64,000 nucleotides of DNA from Arthrobacter luteolus NBRC 107841 (GCF_001552075.1 NZ_BCQM01000003.1:359473-423472), one strand, 5' to 3'. Positions 1 to 8,721 are shown, numbered from the stretch's first letter. Notes: a model not told the origin generated them from the sequence alone. Program-made: numbers and translations.

Positions 1-68
1 AATGCCGCTGATTGGACGGGGGTGTCATATTGTGGTGTATCTGATCCATTTGGAGGAAGGCTTCGAAG

Positions 69-680
69 ATGGCACGCCCGAAGAACCAGGCCGCACGGCG
101 CAATGAAATTGTTGCCGCGGCGCAGCGTGCGGTTGCCAAGCACGGTCCGGACGGTGCGCGGCTGAACCGTGTTGCCGAGGAAGCTGGCCTGACCAGCGGG
201 GCGGTGCTGTACTACTACCCGAACCTCGAGGACCTCATGCTCGAAGCCAACCGGGAAGCCATGGAACGGTTCTACGAACAGCGGGTGAGCATGCTTGGCT
301 CGCTGCCGGATGACCCGGCGGCCCGGCTCCTGGCTCTGATCCGCTCCGGGCTTCCCTCCGGGCCCGACGATGCGCAGGTCGCGATGCTCTGTGCGCTGGG
401 CGGCTCGGCCGGCAACAACCCGGTGACCGCTGCCCTGCTGACCTCCCTGTACGAACGCCAGGTGGGAATGTACCTGGTGGTTTTGGAACAGGGCGCGGCG
501 CGCGGGGTCTTCGCCCTGGCCCAGGACCCGCTGACGGTCGCGAGGAACCTCGTGGCGCTGGAGGACGCGTACGGCTACCGGATTATTGCCCGTCACCCCA
601 GCATCGACGCCGAAACTGCGGCGGGACTCATCGCGGACTATGCGCGGATAGCAGCCGGTCACACGCTCACCGGCGCCTGA
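69..680 (+). CDS. TetR/AcrR family transcriptional regulator
   Basis: A 203-residue protein. The N-terminal helix-turn-helix (about residues 10-55) shows the TetR pattern, with a basic N-terminus, RVAEEAGLTSGAVLYYYPN as the recognition region and then a ligand-binding helical half. The start ATG is preceded by a strong ribosome binding site, GGAGGAAGG at 52-60, with 8 nt spacing. The 3' end overlaps the convergent ABC ATPase gene by 22 nt. By position it is a candidate regulator of the neighbouring transporter and amino-sugar genes, but no operator is visible in the 68 nt upstream. The ligand is unknown. Family certain, target inferred. Confidence 0.9.
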   Translation: MARPKNQAARRNEIVAAAQRAVAKHGPDGARLNRVAEEAGLTSGAVLYYYPNLEDLMLEANREAMERFYEQRVSMLGSLPDDPAARLLALIRSGLPSGPDDAQVAMLCALGGSAGNNPVTAALLTSLYERQVGMYLVVLEQGAARGVFALAQDPLTVARNLVALEDAYGYRIIARHPSIDAETAAGLIADYARIAAGHTLTGA

Positions 681-1759
681 GCTGCCGGGACCGCGCCCCT
701 GTCATCGGCAACGGCCACGGTATGCGCCGGGTCCAGGATGAGCCCAACTCCGGCTCCGCGTTCCGGGACCTGGACAGCCCGCATGGTGCAGGTGAAGGGC
801 TCCGGCAGCCCGGCAACCCGGATGGCCACGGTGGAGGTTCCGCCGAGGAAAAAAGTGTCCACGACAGTTCCGTCCAGGGTCCCGGCGCCCGGTGCGGCCA
901 GGACAATGTCTTCGGGGCGGATCACGGCGGTTGCCGGGCTGCCCGCGGAAAGGGCGTGTTCCACGGCCAGGACCAGGCCTGACGCGAGCTGGATGCCGCC
1001 GGCCACGGCCGTACCGTCCAGCATGTTTGCCGATCCAATGAAGTCCGCGACAAAGCGGGACTGCGGCGCCGAGTAGAGGCCAACCGGGGTATCGACCTGC
1101 TCCAGCCGGCCGGCGTTGAGCACCGCCACCCGGTCAGCCATGGACATGGCCTCTTCCTGGTCATGGGTCACGACCACGAAGGTCATGCCGACTTCGTGCT
1201 GCAGCCGCTTGAGCTCCAGCTGCATCTCGGACCGGACCTTGCGGTCCAGGGCGGACAGTGGCTCATCCAGCAGCAGCAGGCGGGGCCGCTTCACGATTGC
1301 CCTGGCCAGGGCAACCCGCTGCCGCTGACCGCCGGAAAGCTGGCCCGGGCGGCGCTTGGCATAACCGTACAGACCAATGGTTTCCAGGGCCTCACCGACC
1401 CGGCGCCGCACCTCTGCCTTCGGGGTTCCTTCGGCCTCCAGTCCATACGCGACGTTCTTCTCCACGCTCAGGTGGGGAAACAGTGCGTAAGACTGAAACA
1501 TCATGTTGACCGGACGGCGGTGCGCCGGCAGCCGGGTCAGCGGAGCGCCGTCGAGCAGGATCTCTCCTTCGGCTGGGGTCTCAAAACCGGCGATGGAGCG
1601 CAGCAGGGTGCTCTTGCCGCAGCCTGAAGGCCCAAGCAGGGCAAAAAACTCGTTCTCCGCGATGTCCAGATCGATTCCGTGCAGGGCCTGCACGGAGCCG
1701 TAGCTGTGGCTCAGGCCGCTGAGCCGGAGCAGGGGAGCGGCGGCAGGGGTGCTGGTCAT
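659..1759 (-). CDS. ABC transporter ATP-binding protein, polyamine-type (PotA-like)
   Basis: A 366-residue ATPase of a binding-protein-dependent importer. Visible motifs are Walker A GPSGCGKST (43-51), Q-loop Q89, signature LSGGQ (141-145), Walker B LLLLDEP (161-167) and switch His 199. A C-terminal TOBE-like region follows from about 250. Length and layout fit the PotA/FbpC group that powers spermidine/putrescine, iron or related solute uptake at the membrane. It is last in a four-gene operon: its ATG overlaps the TGA of the upstream permease (ATGA). The kinase and isomerase genes across the divergent promoter make an amino sugar an alternative substrate to polyamines. Confidence 0.92.
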   Translation of the reverse strand: MTSTPAAAPLLRLSGLSHSYGSVQALHGIDLDIAENEFFALLGPSGCGKSTLLRSIAGFETPAEGEILLDGAPLTRLPAHRRPVNMMFQSYALFPHLSVEKNVAYGLEAEGTPKAEVRRRVGEALETIGLYGYAKRRPGQLSGGQRQRVALARAIVKRPRLLLLDEPLSALDRKVRSEMQLELKRLQHEVGMTFVVVTHDQEEAMSMADRVAVLNAGRLEQVDTPVGLYSAPQSRFVADFIGSANMLDGTAVAGGIQLASGLVLAVEHALSAGSPATAVIRPEDIVLAAPGAGTLDGTVVDTFFLGGTSTVAIRVAGLPEPFTCTMRAVQVPERGAGVGLILDPAHTVAVADDRGAVPAAQAPVSV

Positions 1760-2595
1760 AGTGAATCCGCAATCTTGGTTAGGCGCTGTGTGCCCAGGAC
1801 CGCAAGGACGGTCAGGCCCAGCAGCATGGTGGCAAGGGCATTGATTTCCGGTGAGACACCGAAACGCACCATCGAATAGATATTGATGGGCAGGGTGGAG
1901 ACGGTGGGGCTGGTGGTGAAGAACGCGATCACGAACTCATCCAGGGAGAGGGTGAAGGAGAGCAGCGCTCCGGAAATGATTGCCGGGCCAAGCTGGGGCA
2001 GGGTGACCTTCAGCAGGGTCCGGCCCGGTGACGCGCCGAGGTCCCTGGACGCCTCCTCGAGGCTGGGATCCACCTGGGCCAGCCTCGCCAGGACAATGGC
2101 CGTCACGAATGCCATGGCAAAGACCGTGTGGGCCAGGATGACCGAAAGCAGTCCCAGCGTGAAGTTGAGCAGCGTGAACAGGCTCAGCAAGCCGATGGCC
2201 AGGAGCAGGTCCGGGAGCATCGCCGGGGCGATCGCGATCGCCCGGATCAGGCCGCCGCTGGTGTGCCGGTGGATGCCGACGGCGGTCAGTGTGCCCAGCG
2301 CCGTGGCGAGCACCGCGGCGGCAGCGGCAACTATCAGGGTGTTCCCCAGGGCCGCCAGGATGTCCGGGCTGCGGAACACCTCGGCGTACCACTGCAGCGA
2401 AAACCCGGACCAGGAGAAGAGGTTCGAGGAGGCGTTGAAGGACATCGCCACCACCACGAGGATGGGAATGTAGAGGAAGGCAATCGCTCCCCAGAACGGC
2501 AGGCGAAGGTGCAGTCCGGGGCGGGTGGCGGCGTCCGTGCGGGGTCCGCCCCTGGCTTTCCGGGACCGGGCAGGCAGTGCGGCGGGAGCGTTCAC
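1756..2595 (-). CDS. ABC transporter permease, PotC-like
   Basis: A 279-residue inner-membrane permease. The first helix is WGAIAFLYIPILVVVAMSF near residues 33-51. The EAA-type cytoplasmic loop that contacts the ATPase reads EEASRDLGASPGRTLLKVTLP. The open frame extends much further upstream, but that part shadows the preceding permease. The real start is the GTG at 2595, which overlaps the TGA of the upstream gene (GTGA), giving translational coupling. With the PotB-like subunit it forms the heterodimeric channel. The family is clear; substrate specificity cannot be read from the permease. Confidence 0.9.
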   Translation of the reverse strand: MNAPAALPARSRKARGGPRTDAATRPGLHLRLPFWGAIAFLYIPILVVVAMSFNASSNLFSWSGFSLQWYAEVFRSPDILAALGNTLIVAAAAAVLATALGTLTAVGIHRHTSGGLIRAIAIAPAMLPDLLLAIGLLSLFTLLNFTLGLLSVILAHTVFAMAFVTAIVLARLAQVDPSLEEASRDLGASPGRTLLKVTLPQLGPAIISGALLSFTLSLDEFVIAFFTTSPTVSTLPINIYSMVRFGVSPEINALATMLLGLTVLAVLGTQRLTKIADSL

Positions 2596-3494
2596 GGCTT
2601 CACTTCCTTGGGGGTCTTGCCTTCGCTGACCGCGCGCGAGGCGCGCTGCTGAAGGACCAGCAGCAGCACCAGGAATGCCGTCATGACCAGGGCAAGCGCT
2701 GCGCCGAAGGGCCAGTCGCGTGCCTTGAGGAACTGGTCGCGGATAAGGTTGCCGATCAGGACGGTCTTCCCGCCTCCGATCAGCTCGGGAATGATGAAGT
2801 TGCCCATGGCGGGCACGAACACGAAGATGCAGCCGGTCAGCGCCCCCGGGGCGGAGAGCGGAAGCGTGATTGTCCGGAAGACCCGGAAGGGGGATGAACC
2901 CAGGTTTACGGCCGCTTCCGTCAGCTGGGGGTCGTGGGAGACGAGCGAGGCGTACAGCGGCAGGATCATCAGCGGCAGGTACATGTAGACCAGTCCCACC
3001 ACGACGGCCGGTTCGGTGTAGAGCATATGGACCGGCTCGCTCGTAATTCCCAGCCAGGACAGCCCCTGGTTGATCCACCCGGCGTTGTTCAGCAGCAGAA
3101 TCCAGGCATAGGTCCGGATCAGGAAGTTGGTCCAGAAGGGCAGCAGCACGGCGATCAGCGCCAGGGTGCGCCAGCGGCGCGGCAGGCGGGCAATAAACAG
3201 GGCTGCGGGATAGCCGATGAGCAGTGCGATCCCGGTTGCGGTTCCCGCAATGAGGATCGATTTCAGGACAACACCGAGGTAAAGCGGATCGGCCAGGCGG
3301 GCGAAGTTGTCCAGCGTGAAGTTGAATTCAACGCCGCCGAAGCGGCCGCGCTCGAAGAAGGCATAGACGGTGACCAGGGCCACCGGCAGCACTGCGAGCA
3401 CGAAGAGGAACACCATGCCGGGACCCAGGAGCGGGAGTCCGGCCAGCCTCCGGCGCCAGAAGGCGCCGGAGGCCGCGGAGCGGGGAACGGACAT
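2592..3494 (-). CDS. ABC transporter permease, PotB-like
   Basis: A 300-residue permease with about six membrane helices (first PGMVFLFVLAVLPVALVTVYAFF). The EAA loop reads EAAVNLGSSPFRVFRTITLP. The start was set at the ATG (MSVPRSAAS) lying 5 nt after the stop of the solute-binding protein gene; upstream sequence in this frame is a shadow of that gene. It is the second gene of the importer operon and its stop overlaps the next start. It forms the membrane channel with the PotC-like protein. Confidence 0.9.
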   Translation of the reverse strand: MSVPRSAASGAFWRRRLAGLPLLGPGMVFLFVLAVLPVALVTVYAFFERGRFGGVEFNFTLDNFARLADPLYLGVVLKSILIAGTATGIALLIGYPAALFIARLPRRWRTLALIAVLLPFWTNFLIRTYAWILLLNNAGWINQGLSWLGITSEPVHMLYTEPAVVVGLVYMYLPLMILPLYASLVSHDPQLTEAAVNLGSSPFRVFRTITLPLSAPGALTGCIFVFVPAMGNFIIPELIGGGKTVLIGNLIRDQFLKARDWPFGAALALVMTAFLVLLLVLQQRASRAVSEGKTPKEVKP

Positions 3495-3499
3495 CGGCG

Positions 3500-4588
3500 C
3501 TACTTCGCGGAGATTTCCGTGGCGAGCCGGGTGTACTCGGTGCTGTAGTCGCCCAGGTCGACGATGACTTCCTGTTCGGCGAGTTCCGCCGGTGTCATGG
3601 CCAGGTTGGGGTAGGTTTCCAGCAGCTGCGGATCCAGGGCGTCCATGGCGGCCTTGTTCGGAACCTTGTAGAGGATGTTCTCTGCCGCCCAGGAATGGAC
3701 CTCCGGCTCCAGCACGTAGTTGAGGAAGGCCATGGCCGCCTCCTTGTTCTGTGAACTCTTGAGTACCGTCATGGTGTCCACCCAAAGGTCACTGCCTTCT
3801 TCGGGGACAGTGAACTTGATGTTGGGATCCTCTGCGATGCCGTAGTTGCACCAGCCGTCCCAGGCCTCGGTGAGGACTGCTTCCCCGGTGACGAGCTTGC
3901 TGTAGAAGGTCGTGTCATCGAAGGCCAGCAGGGTGGGCTTGGTCTCCATCAGCTGATCCTTCACCGCCGACAGCTCATCGGGGTTCTCCGAATTCACTGA
4001 GTAGCCCAGCGCCTTGAGCGCGGGAAGCGCCATCCAGCGTTCGGTGGACAGCATGGTGGTTTTGCCTGCCGCCTCGGCGGACGGCTCCAGCAGGTCCAGC
4101 CACGACGCCGGTTCGGCCGGCAGCAGATCGGAGCGGTAGCAAAGGCCGGTGGTGCCCCAGGCATACGGCAGGGAGAACTTATTGCCGTCGTCGTAGGCCA
4201 GTTCCGTGGCTTCCGGGTACAGGTTCGTGATGTTCGGAATCAGGTCATGGTCCAGTTCCTGCAGCATGCCGCCCTCGTTCAGGGCCTGCGCGTACTGGCC
4301 GGAGACGAAGGCAACGTCGATGCCTGAGTCGCCGCCGGCAGTCAGCTTGGCCATGATCTCTTCATTCGTGGCGTGGTGGACAATCTGGACCGGAACCCCG
4401 GTCTTTGCCTCGAAGGTCTCCGCGAGGTCCTCCGGGTAGTAGTCGGCCCAGATGCCGACGACGAGCTTTTGTGCGGTGATGTCGGCTTCGGGATCCAGGT
4501 CCGCGGACCCGCTTCCTCCGCCGCAAGCTGCCAGGGCAAGAACCGCTGATGCTGCGAAAGCGGTCCGCGTAATGCGCTGCAAACTCAC
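3500..4588 (-). CDS. extracellular solute-binding lipoprotein, PotD/PotF-like
   Basis: A 362-residue lipoprotein. The signal peptide ITRTAFAASAVLALAAC ends in a lipobox LAAC, with Cys about residue 22 as the lipidation site. The mature part has the periplasmic-binding-protein fold features of the polyamine group (for example SLPYAWGTTGLCYRSD). GTG at 4588 was chosen because AAAGGAG lies 5 nt upstream. A longer frame would put extra residues before the signal peptide. It is the first gene of the importer operon and captures the substrate outside the membrane. Polyamine binding is the family default; substrate choice here is open. Confidence 0.9.
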   Translation of the reverse strand: MSLQRITRTAFAASAVLALAACGGGSGSADLDPEADITAQKLVVGIWADYYPEDLAETFEAKTGVPVQIVHHATNEEIMAKLTAGGDSGIDVAFVSGQYAQALNEGGMLQELDHDLIPNITNLYPEATELAYDDGNKFSLPYAWGTTGLCYRSDLLPAEPASWLDLLEPSAEAAGKTTMLSTERWMALPALKALGYSVNSENPDELSAVKDQLMETKPTLLAFDDTTFYSKLVTGEAVLTEAWDGWCNYGIAEDPNIKFTVPEEGSDLWVDTMTVLKSSQNKEAAMAFLNYVLEPEVHSWAAENILYKVPNKAAMDALDPQLLETYPNLAMTPAELAEQEVIVDLGDYSTEYTRLATEISAK

Positions 4589-4742
4589 GATGGCTCCTTT
4601 GTGAAGACTCGGAAAACTCGGAAAATCCCAGCCGGCCCGTAACATCCGGCCAGTCCAGGAGTGTGGCCCAGGTCACGTTAAGACTCGGTGGTGAATTGAT
4701 CTTTGCATCAGAGTTCAAGGAATACAACGGTTATTTTCAGCC

Positions 4743-4758
4743 GTAACAAGCTGGTTAC
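4743..4758. promoter_or_regulatory. inverted repeat in the importer/kinase divergent region
   Basis: GTAAC-aagctg-GTTAC is a perfect 5-bp-arm inverted repeat. It lies between the importer operon (minus) and the kinase-isomerase pair (plus). The intergenic region spans 4589-4821 and must hold both promoters. The repeat is a candidate operator, possibly for the TetR protein encoded at 69-680. The arms are short, so chance is possible. Confidence 0.3.
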
Positions 4759-4821
4759 ATGGGGTTCTTGAAATTGGCATACAACGAATGTGATGGTTGT
4801 GGGATGGAGGAAGTCAAAGCC

Positions 4822-6018
4822 GTGCACGGCTACATTCGGCTCAACGGCGACGGCAGCCTCACAGCCTTGGATTCCGCGGGGCAGGCAGCGGAAGCGGGAA
4901 GTGGCCTGGCTGCGGAACTGGTGGCAGCCGTCCTGGCAGGGGCTGCCGGTGGCCTGAGCTGTACGGCTGGGACCCTGGAAACCGTGCGGACGCCGCTGCC
5001 GGCTGCGGGATCCGGCTCCGCCGAGACCGCAGTGCCGGTGGACATGACCAACCTGTCCGTGGTGGTCGGCGGAGACAAGATCGTGAAACTGGTCCGGCAC
5101 TGGGGCGGAGCCGACCGTTCAGCCCGGCTGCTGGCCCGGCTGGCCGAAGCCCGGGTGGCAGTGGTGCCAGGCTATTTCGGCTCCCTGGACTGGATCCACC
5201 CCACCCGCGGCCGGGGCACCATCGCCTTGGTCAGTGCCATGGTTCCGGACGGGAGCGACGGCTGGACCTGGGCCGTGGACGACGTCGTTGCCTGGTTCCG
5301 CGGGGGAACGGCGCCCCTGTGGCCCGCAACGCTGGGCACCCTCGTGGCCGGCGTGCACTGCGCCCTCCTCGGGGCGGGACAGCACAGTCCGCCGGACGCC
5401 TCCGAAGTCAGGGACCGCACCGCGCGGGTCCTCGAGGACGCGCTGGCCGTGACCGGCGGTGCGGCCGGAACCCGGCTCGCGAACCGTGCCGGGCATCTGG
5501 CGGAACTCCTGCAGTCAGTCCCGGAGACCGCCGGGCCGGCATTCGACCTGCACGGGGACCTGCACCTGGGCCAGATCCTGCGTGCCGGCGGAACATACTG
5601 GCTCCTGGACTTCGACGGGGATCCGCAGCTGCCGGCAGCGGAACGGGACCGGCCGGACACTGCAGCGCGCGACCTCGCGCATCTGGCAGCAAGCCTGGAC
5701 CTGGTTGCCTCCGCAGCCGCCAAACGCCTCCAGGTCAGTGATCAGGCGTCGCTGGCCAGGCTCTACGGCTGGGCGGAGGAAGCCTCCGTCCTGATGACGG
5801 ACGCCTACCGGGACGCTTCCTCGGCGGCCGGGAAGCCGGGTCTGCTGGACGAGTCGCTGCTGCCGCCGCTGATTGCCGAGCAGCTGCTGCGGGAACTGCT
5901 TTATGCCCACCGTTTCCTGCCCCGCTGGCAGTACGCAGCGGACGGCGCCCTGACCTTCCGAATTTCCCGCGACCACACCCGTACGAAGGAGCCTTCGTGG
6001 ACACCGCCCGCTTTATAG
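4822..6018 (+). CDS. maltokinase-fold kinase, candidate glucosamine kinase
   Basis: A 398-residue protein of the aminoglycoside-phosphotransferase/maltokinase superfamily. It has HGDLHLGQIL (catalytic loop, with Asp as base) and LLDFDGDPQ (metal-binding Asp). The GTG at 4822 is preferred because GGAGGAAG lies 8 nt upstream; a longer frame from 4759 lacks a ribosome binding site. Actinobacterial kinases of this group include maltokinases and a branch reported as glucosamine kinases. Here it overlaps a SIS-domain isomerase gene by 22 nt and faces an ABC importer, which favours amino-sugar use over trehalose/glycogen metabolism. Superfamily secure, substrate inferred. Confidence 0.8.
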   Translation: MHGYIRLNGDGSLTALDSAGQAAEAGSGLAAELVAAVLAGAAGGLSCTAGTLETVRTPLPAAGSGSAETAVPVDMTNLSVVVGGDKIVKLVRHWGGADRSARLLARLAEARVAVVPGYFGSLDWIHPTRGRGTIALVSAMVPDGSDGWTWAVDDVVAWFRGGTAPLWPATLGTLVAGVHCALLGAGQHSPPDASEVRDRTARVLEDALAVTGGAAGTRLANRAGHLAELLQSVPETAGPAFDLHGDLHLGQILRAGGTYWLLDFDGDPQLPAAERDRPDTAARDLAHLAASLDLVASAAAKRLQVSDQASLARLYGWAEEASVLMTDAYRDASSAAGKPGLLDESLLPPLIAEQLLRELLYAHRFLPRWQYAADGALTFRISRDHTRTKEPSWTPPAL

Positions 6019-6998
6019 AAGACCTGCAGCTTGTGCCCGACTACCTGGACTCACTGGCCCCGCTGCTGGAGGAGGGCTACCCGGGACTGGCTCAGCTGCC
6101 GAAGGCGCCGCGGATCCTGGTCCTGGCAATGGGATCGAGCGCCTACGCGGCGGCAACTGTGGCGCGCAAAGCCCGTGCCGACGGCATCAACGTCCAGGTG
6201 GAGCTGGCCAGCACGGTGCTGCTGCCTCCTCCAGCCCCGGACCTGCTCGTCGTCGCGCTTTCCGCGACCGGTTCGAGCGTGGAGGTGCTGGCGGCAGCCG
6301 AACGGTACCGCGGCACCGGATTCCTGGTGGCGGTGACCAACAACCCGGATTCGCCCCTGGCCTCGCTCGCCGACTTTACCGTTCCGCTGAAGGTGGGCCG
6401 GGAAGTCTCCGGAATCTCTTGCCGGAACTTTCGGCACTCACTCCTGGTGATGGCGGCCCTGCTGGAACACTGCGGAGCTCTCTACGGTTCGCTGCCGGCC
6501 GCTGCCAGCCGGGCGGCAGCGGGAACCCGGGAGCTCCTGGGCACCTCGGGGAACTGGCTTCCCCAGGTATCGGATGCCCTGCAAGGCCCCGACGGGACCT
6601 TTCTGCTGGCCCCCTCGGAACGTCTCTCCAGCAGCAGCCAGGGGGCATTGATGCTGCGCGAAGTGCCGCGGCGCCCCGCTTTCGGAAGCGAGACCGGCGA
6701 CTGGTCCCACGTGGACGTTTACCTGTCGAAGACCTTGGACTACCGGGCACTGGTTTTTGCGGGTTCTGCCTGGGACCAGCAGGCATTGGACTGGATGGTG
6801 CCGCGCTCGGCAACCATCGTGTCTGTGGGCGCGGTCTTCCCCGAAGCGGCGCACAGCATCACCTATCCGGGGCAGGGGGAGTGGCTCGTCTCCGCACTGG
6901 TGGAAACGATGGTGCCGGAGCTCCTCGCCTGGGACTGGTACACAAAGGACCCCGGGTACTCCTGGAGTGCCTGGGCCGCGTCCAGCCTGCCGGGGTGA
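5997..6998 (+). CDS. SIS-domain sugar-phosphate isomerase/deaminase-like protein
   Basis: A 333-residue protein with two SIS domains, as in the isomerase half of GlmS and the AgaS/FrlB group. The first shows LAMGSSAYAA and the phosphosugar-binding ALSATGSSVEVLAA. The GTG start has AAGGAG just upstream, inside the kinase gene, with which it overlaps by 22 nt, so the two are co-translated. It lacks the glutaminase half of GlmS, so it probably acts in the catabolic direction, converting an aminohexose phosphate made by the kinase into a glycolytic sugar phosphate. The specific reaction is inferred from context. Confidence 0.82.
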   Translation: MDTARFIEDLQLVPDYLDSLAPLLEEGYPGLAQLPKAPRILVLAMGSSAYAAATVARKARADGINVQVELASTVLLPPPAPDLLVVALSATGSSVEVLAAAERYRGTGFLVAVTNNPDSPLASLADFTVPLKVGREVSGISCRNFRHSLLVMAALLEHCGALYGSLPAAASRAAAGTRELLGTSGNWLPQVSDALQGPDGTFLLAPSERLSSSSQGALMLREVPRRPAFGSETGDWSHVDVYLSKTLDYRALVFAGSAWDQQALDWMVPRSATIVSVGAVFPEAAHSITYPGQGEWLVSALVETMVPELLAWDWYTKDPGYSWSAWAASSLPG

Positions 6999-7136
6999 CT
7001 ACTGCATGATCGCGATAGCGAAAACAATGATCGACGCCAGTACGAGCGCGCCGATCGCGGAATAGGAGATACGGGTAAAACGCTGCTGGCGGCTGCGCTC
7101 CAGGCGCCATTCCCTGCGGGTCAGTGTTGTGCTCAT
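6999..7136 (-). CDS. small single-TM membrane protein, 45 residues
   Basis: A short frame on the minus strand: basic N-terminus (MSTTLTRREWRLERSRQQ) followed by one hydrophobic helix (SAIGALVLASIIVFAIAIM) that reaches the C-terminus. The positive-inside rule suggests a cytoplasmic N-terminus. The stop abuts the 3' end of the isomerase gene. No clear ribosome binding site is visible, so translation may be leaderless. I do not recognise a family. Support is the amphipathic-to-hydrophobic layout and the exact fit between convergent genes. Confidence 0.5.
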   Translation of the reverse strand: MSTTLTRREWRLERSRQQRFTRISYSAIGALVLASIIVFAIAIMQ

Positions 7137-7259
7137 GCAGAACTGTAGGAAGGGGCCCGGCGGAATACGAAGAGTACTTTCTACTTGATCCTCGCCGATT
7201 GTTACCCGGACGTTCGCTTATATTACGTGTCTTGCCGGGTCAGGCCTGCCGGATACAGC

Positions 7260-7306
7260 GAAGGCACGCTGCCCGGCCGTGGAAGCGGCCCGGGCAGCGT
7301 GCCTTC
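7260..7306 (-). terminator. stem-loop downstream of the 83-residue membrane protein gene
   Basis: A perfect 17-bp inverted repeat: GAAGGCACGCTGCCCGG at 7260-7276 pairs with 7290-7306, separated by a 13-nt loop. It lies just past the stop of the minus-strand gene at 7325. There is no clear U-tract, but the stem is very stable. Confidence 0.7.
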
Positions 7307-7324
7307 GGCAGATGCAGCTGCGGA

Positions 7325-7576
7325 TTACTCGTTGTGGCTCTTGCCCTCTGCCAGCTCGGCGCTGGTGTCCGAGCGGCCCATCATGAACGGAATCATGAAC
7401 GCAAGGGTGCCGAGCACAAGGCAGGCAGCCATCGGCCACACGACGTCCAGCGTCAGCCAGTTCAGCGAGTAGAGGGACAGCACGAAGAGCCCGAAGAAGA
7501 TGACAAACGTCACGAGGTTCTTGACCAGGTGTCCTTCGCCCGAGTGAGTCGGCTGCTTAGCACTGGTACCTGCCAT
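7325..7576 (-). CDS. small membrane protein with two TM helices, 83 residues
   Basis: The start ATG (MAGTSAKQP) is preceded by GGAGAA. It has two hydrophobic helices (NLVTFVIFFGLFVLSLYSLNWL and WPMAACLVLGTLAFMIPFMM) and a charged C-terminal tail (SAELAEGKSHNE). The longer frame from 7594 would bypass the ribosome binding site. It lies 41 nt downstream of deoC on the same strand and is followed by a strong stem-loop. The function is not recognised. Confidence 0.75.
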   Translation of the reverse strand: MAGTSAKQPTHSGEGHLVKNLVTFVIFFGLFVLSLYSLNWLTLDVVWPMAACLVLGTLAFMIPFMMGRSDTSAELAEGKSHNE

Positions 7577-7617
7577 GGGAGTTCTCCGTTTCAAAAAAGT
7601 TTTCAGCGGCGGACGGA

Positions 7618-8325
7618 TCAGTAACCGGACCCGCCGTTACCACCCTTAACAATAGCGATACCTGAGCTGGCTCCAATTCGCGTGGCGCCGGCGTCGATCA
7701 TTGCGAGGGCATCTTCGCGGCTGCGGACCCCGCCGGAAGCCTTCACGCCAAGCTCCGGGCCAACAGTCCGGCGCATCAGGGCGACGTCCCCGGCGGTGGC
7801 TCCGCCGCCGTTGAATCCGGTGGAGGTCTTGACGAAGTCGGCTCCCGCTTCGACCGATGCTTCGCAGGCCAGGACCTTCTGCTCGTCGGTCAGCAGCGCG
7901 GTTTCGATAATGACCTTCAGGATGCCTCCCGCCTCATGGACGGCTTCCGCGACCGCGCCAATGTCGCGGACCAGTGCCTCCCTGTCCCCACGGCGGGCAG
8001 CGGCAACATCAATAACCATGTCGATCTCATCGGCACCGTCCTGGAGGGCGCCCTGCGCCTCGAAGACCTTCACCTCGGTGGTGGTCGCTCCCAGGGGGAA
8101 GCCAATGACGGAGCAGGTGTCCACCCCGGTGTCCTTGAGTGCGGTGTGCACCGTGCTGACCCAGATCGGGTTTACGCACACGGACTTGAAGCGGTACTGG
8201 GCTGCCTCTTCACAGACCCGCAGGATGTCCTCACGGGAGGCATCCGGCTTCAGCAGCGTGTGGTCGATATAGGAGGCGAGGTCAGCGGTATCCGGAGTCT
8301 CTCCAGGCGCGGTGTTCGTGGGCAT
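7618..8325 (-). CDS. deoC: deoxyribose-phosphate aldolase
   Basis: A 235-residue class I aldolase that cleaves 2-deoxyribose-5-phosphate to glyceraldehyde-3-phosphate and acetaldehyde in deoxynucleoside catabolism. The Schiff-base Lys lies in [10 protein letters not shown], the second catalytic Lys in GVKASGGVR, and the N-terminal DHTLLKPDA is typical. ATG at 8325 was chosen for its upstream AAAGGA; the longer frame to 8361 lacks one. Purine nucleoside phosphorylase and phosphohexomutase genes, which serve the same pathway, lie 4-6 kb away. Confidence 0.95.
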   Translation of the reverse strand: MPTNTAPGETPDTADLASYIDHTLLKPDASREDILRVCEEAAQYRFKSVCVNPIWVSTVHTALKDTGVDTCSVIGFPLGATTTEVKVFEAQGALQDGADEIDMVIDVAAARRGDREALVRDIGAVAEAVHEAGGILKVIIETALLTDEQKVLACEASVEAGADFVKTSTGFNGGGATAGDVALMRRTVGPELGVKASGGVRSREDALAMIDAGATRIGASSGIAIVKGGNGGSGY

Positions 8326-8454
8326 GGCGGTCCTTTCCAAACTGGGCTTCCATCCTCGCATATGGAACGCCAGCGGGGTGTGTAGCTATGAATAACTGGA
8401 GGAAGGCATGACTCTGTGGAGCTTTAGGCAAGCTAACTACCTGGTGAAAACGCA

Positions 8455-8494
8455 AAAACCGGACGGCTTCCTGTGAGGAATGCCGTCCGGTTTT
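8455..8494. terminator. bidirectional rho-independent terminator
   Basis: AAAACCGGACGGC (8455-8467) pairs perfectly with 8482-8494. The loop itself can pair (TTCCT/AGGAA). There is a T-run on both strands. It ends the minus-strand peptide gene at 8505 and could also stop transcription entering from the deoC side. Confidence 0.85.
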
Positions 8495-8504
8495 CTGCTG
8501 ATTG

Positions 8505-8645
8505 CTACAGCGGCCAGTTGCCGATCAGCGGCTGAGCGATGTTACCGCCACCGTTGCTGGTAGAAGACGCGGCATTCGCCGGTGCTGCAACGCCAACGGC
8601 AGCGATAGCTGCGGCGAGAAGAAGGGATACGCCAAGTTTCTTCAT
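8505..8645 (-). CDS. small secreted peptide precursor, 46 residues
   Basis: The ATG has GGAG at good spacing. The protein starts MKKLGVSLLLAAAIAAVGVA, a classic Sec signal peptide, with an A-x-A cleavage site (ANA) at residue 25. That leaves a 21-residue mature peptide that is Gly/Ser/Asn-rich and ends IAQPLIGNWPL. It is closed by a strong terminator and has a candidate promoter at 8692-8721. It is divergent from a TPR-protein gene 240 nt away. No cysteines, so not a lantibiotic-type or disulfide peptide. The layout resembles pheromone precursors of peptide/TPR-receptor systems; function is inferred. Confidence 0.75.
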   Translation of the reverse strand: MKKLGVSLLLAAAIAAVGVAAPANAASSTSNGGGNIAQPLIGNWPL

Positions 8646-8691
8646 TAGAGCTCCTATTGTGTGAAATATGCCCAGTGTGCTGACAGAAGTG

Positions 8692-8721
8692 ATTCTACCC
8701 AGAAATCACAAAATATGTTCA
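8692..8721 (-). promoter_or_regulatory. candidate promoter of the secreted-peptide gene
   Basis: On the minus strand, -35 TGAACA and -10 TAGAAT are 18 bp apart, with the start codon about 47 nt downstream of the -10. The -10 is good, the -35 weak. Confidence 0.45.

Noticed and set aside
1883..2652. Long plus-strand frames across the importer operon
   Set aside because: Shadows of the permease genes in GC-rich DNA; the minus-strand products carry transport motifs.
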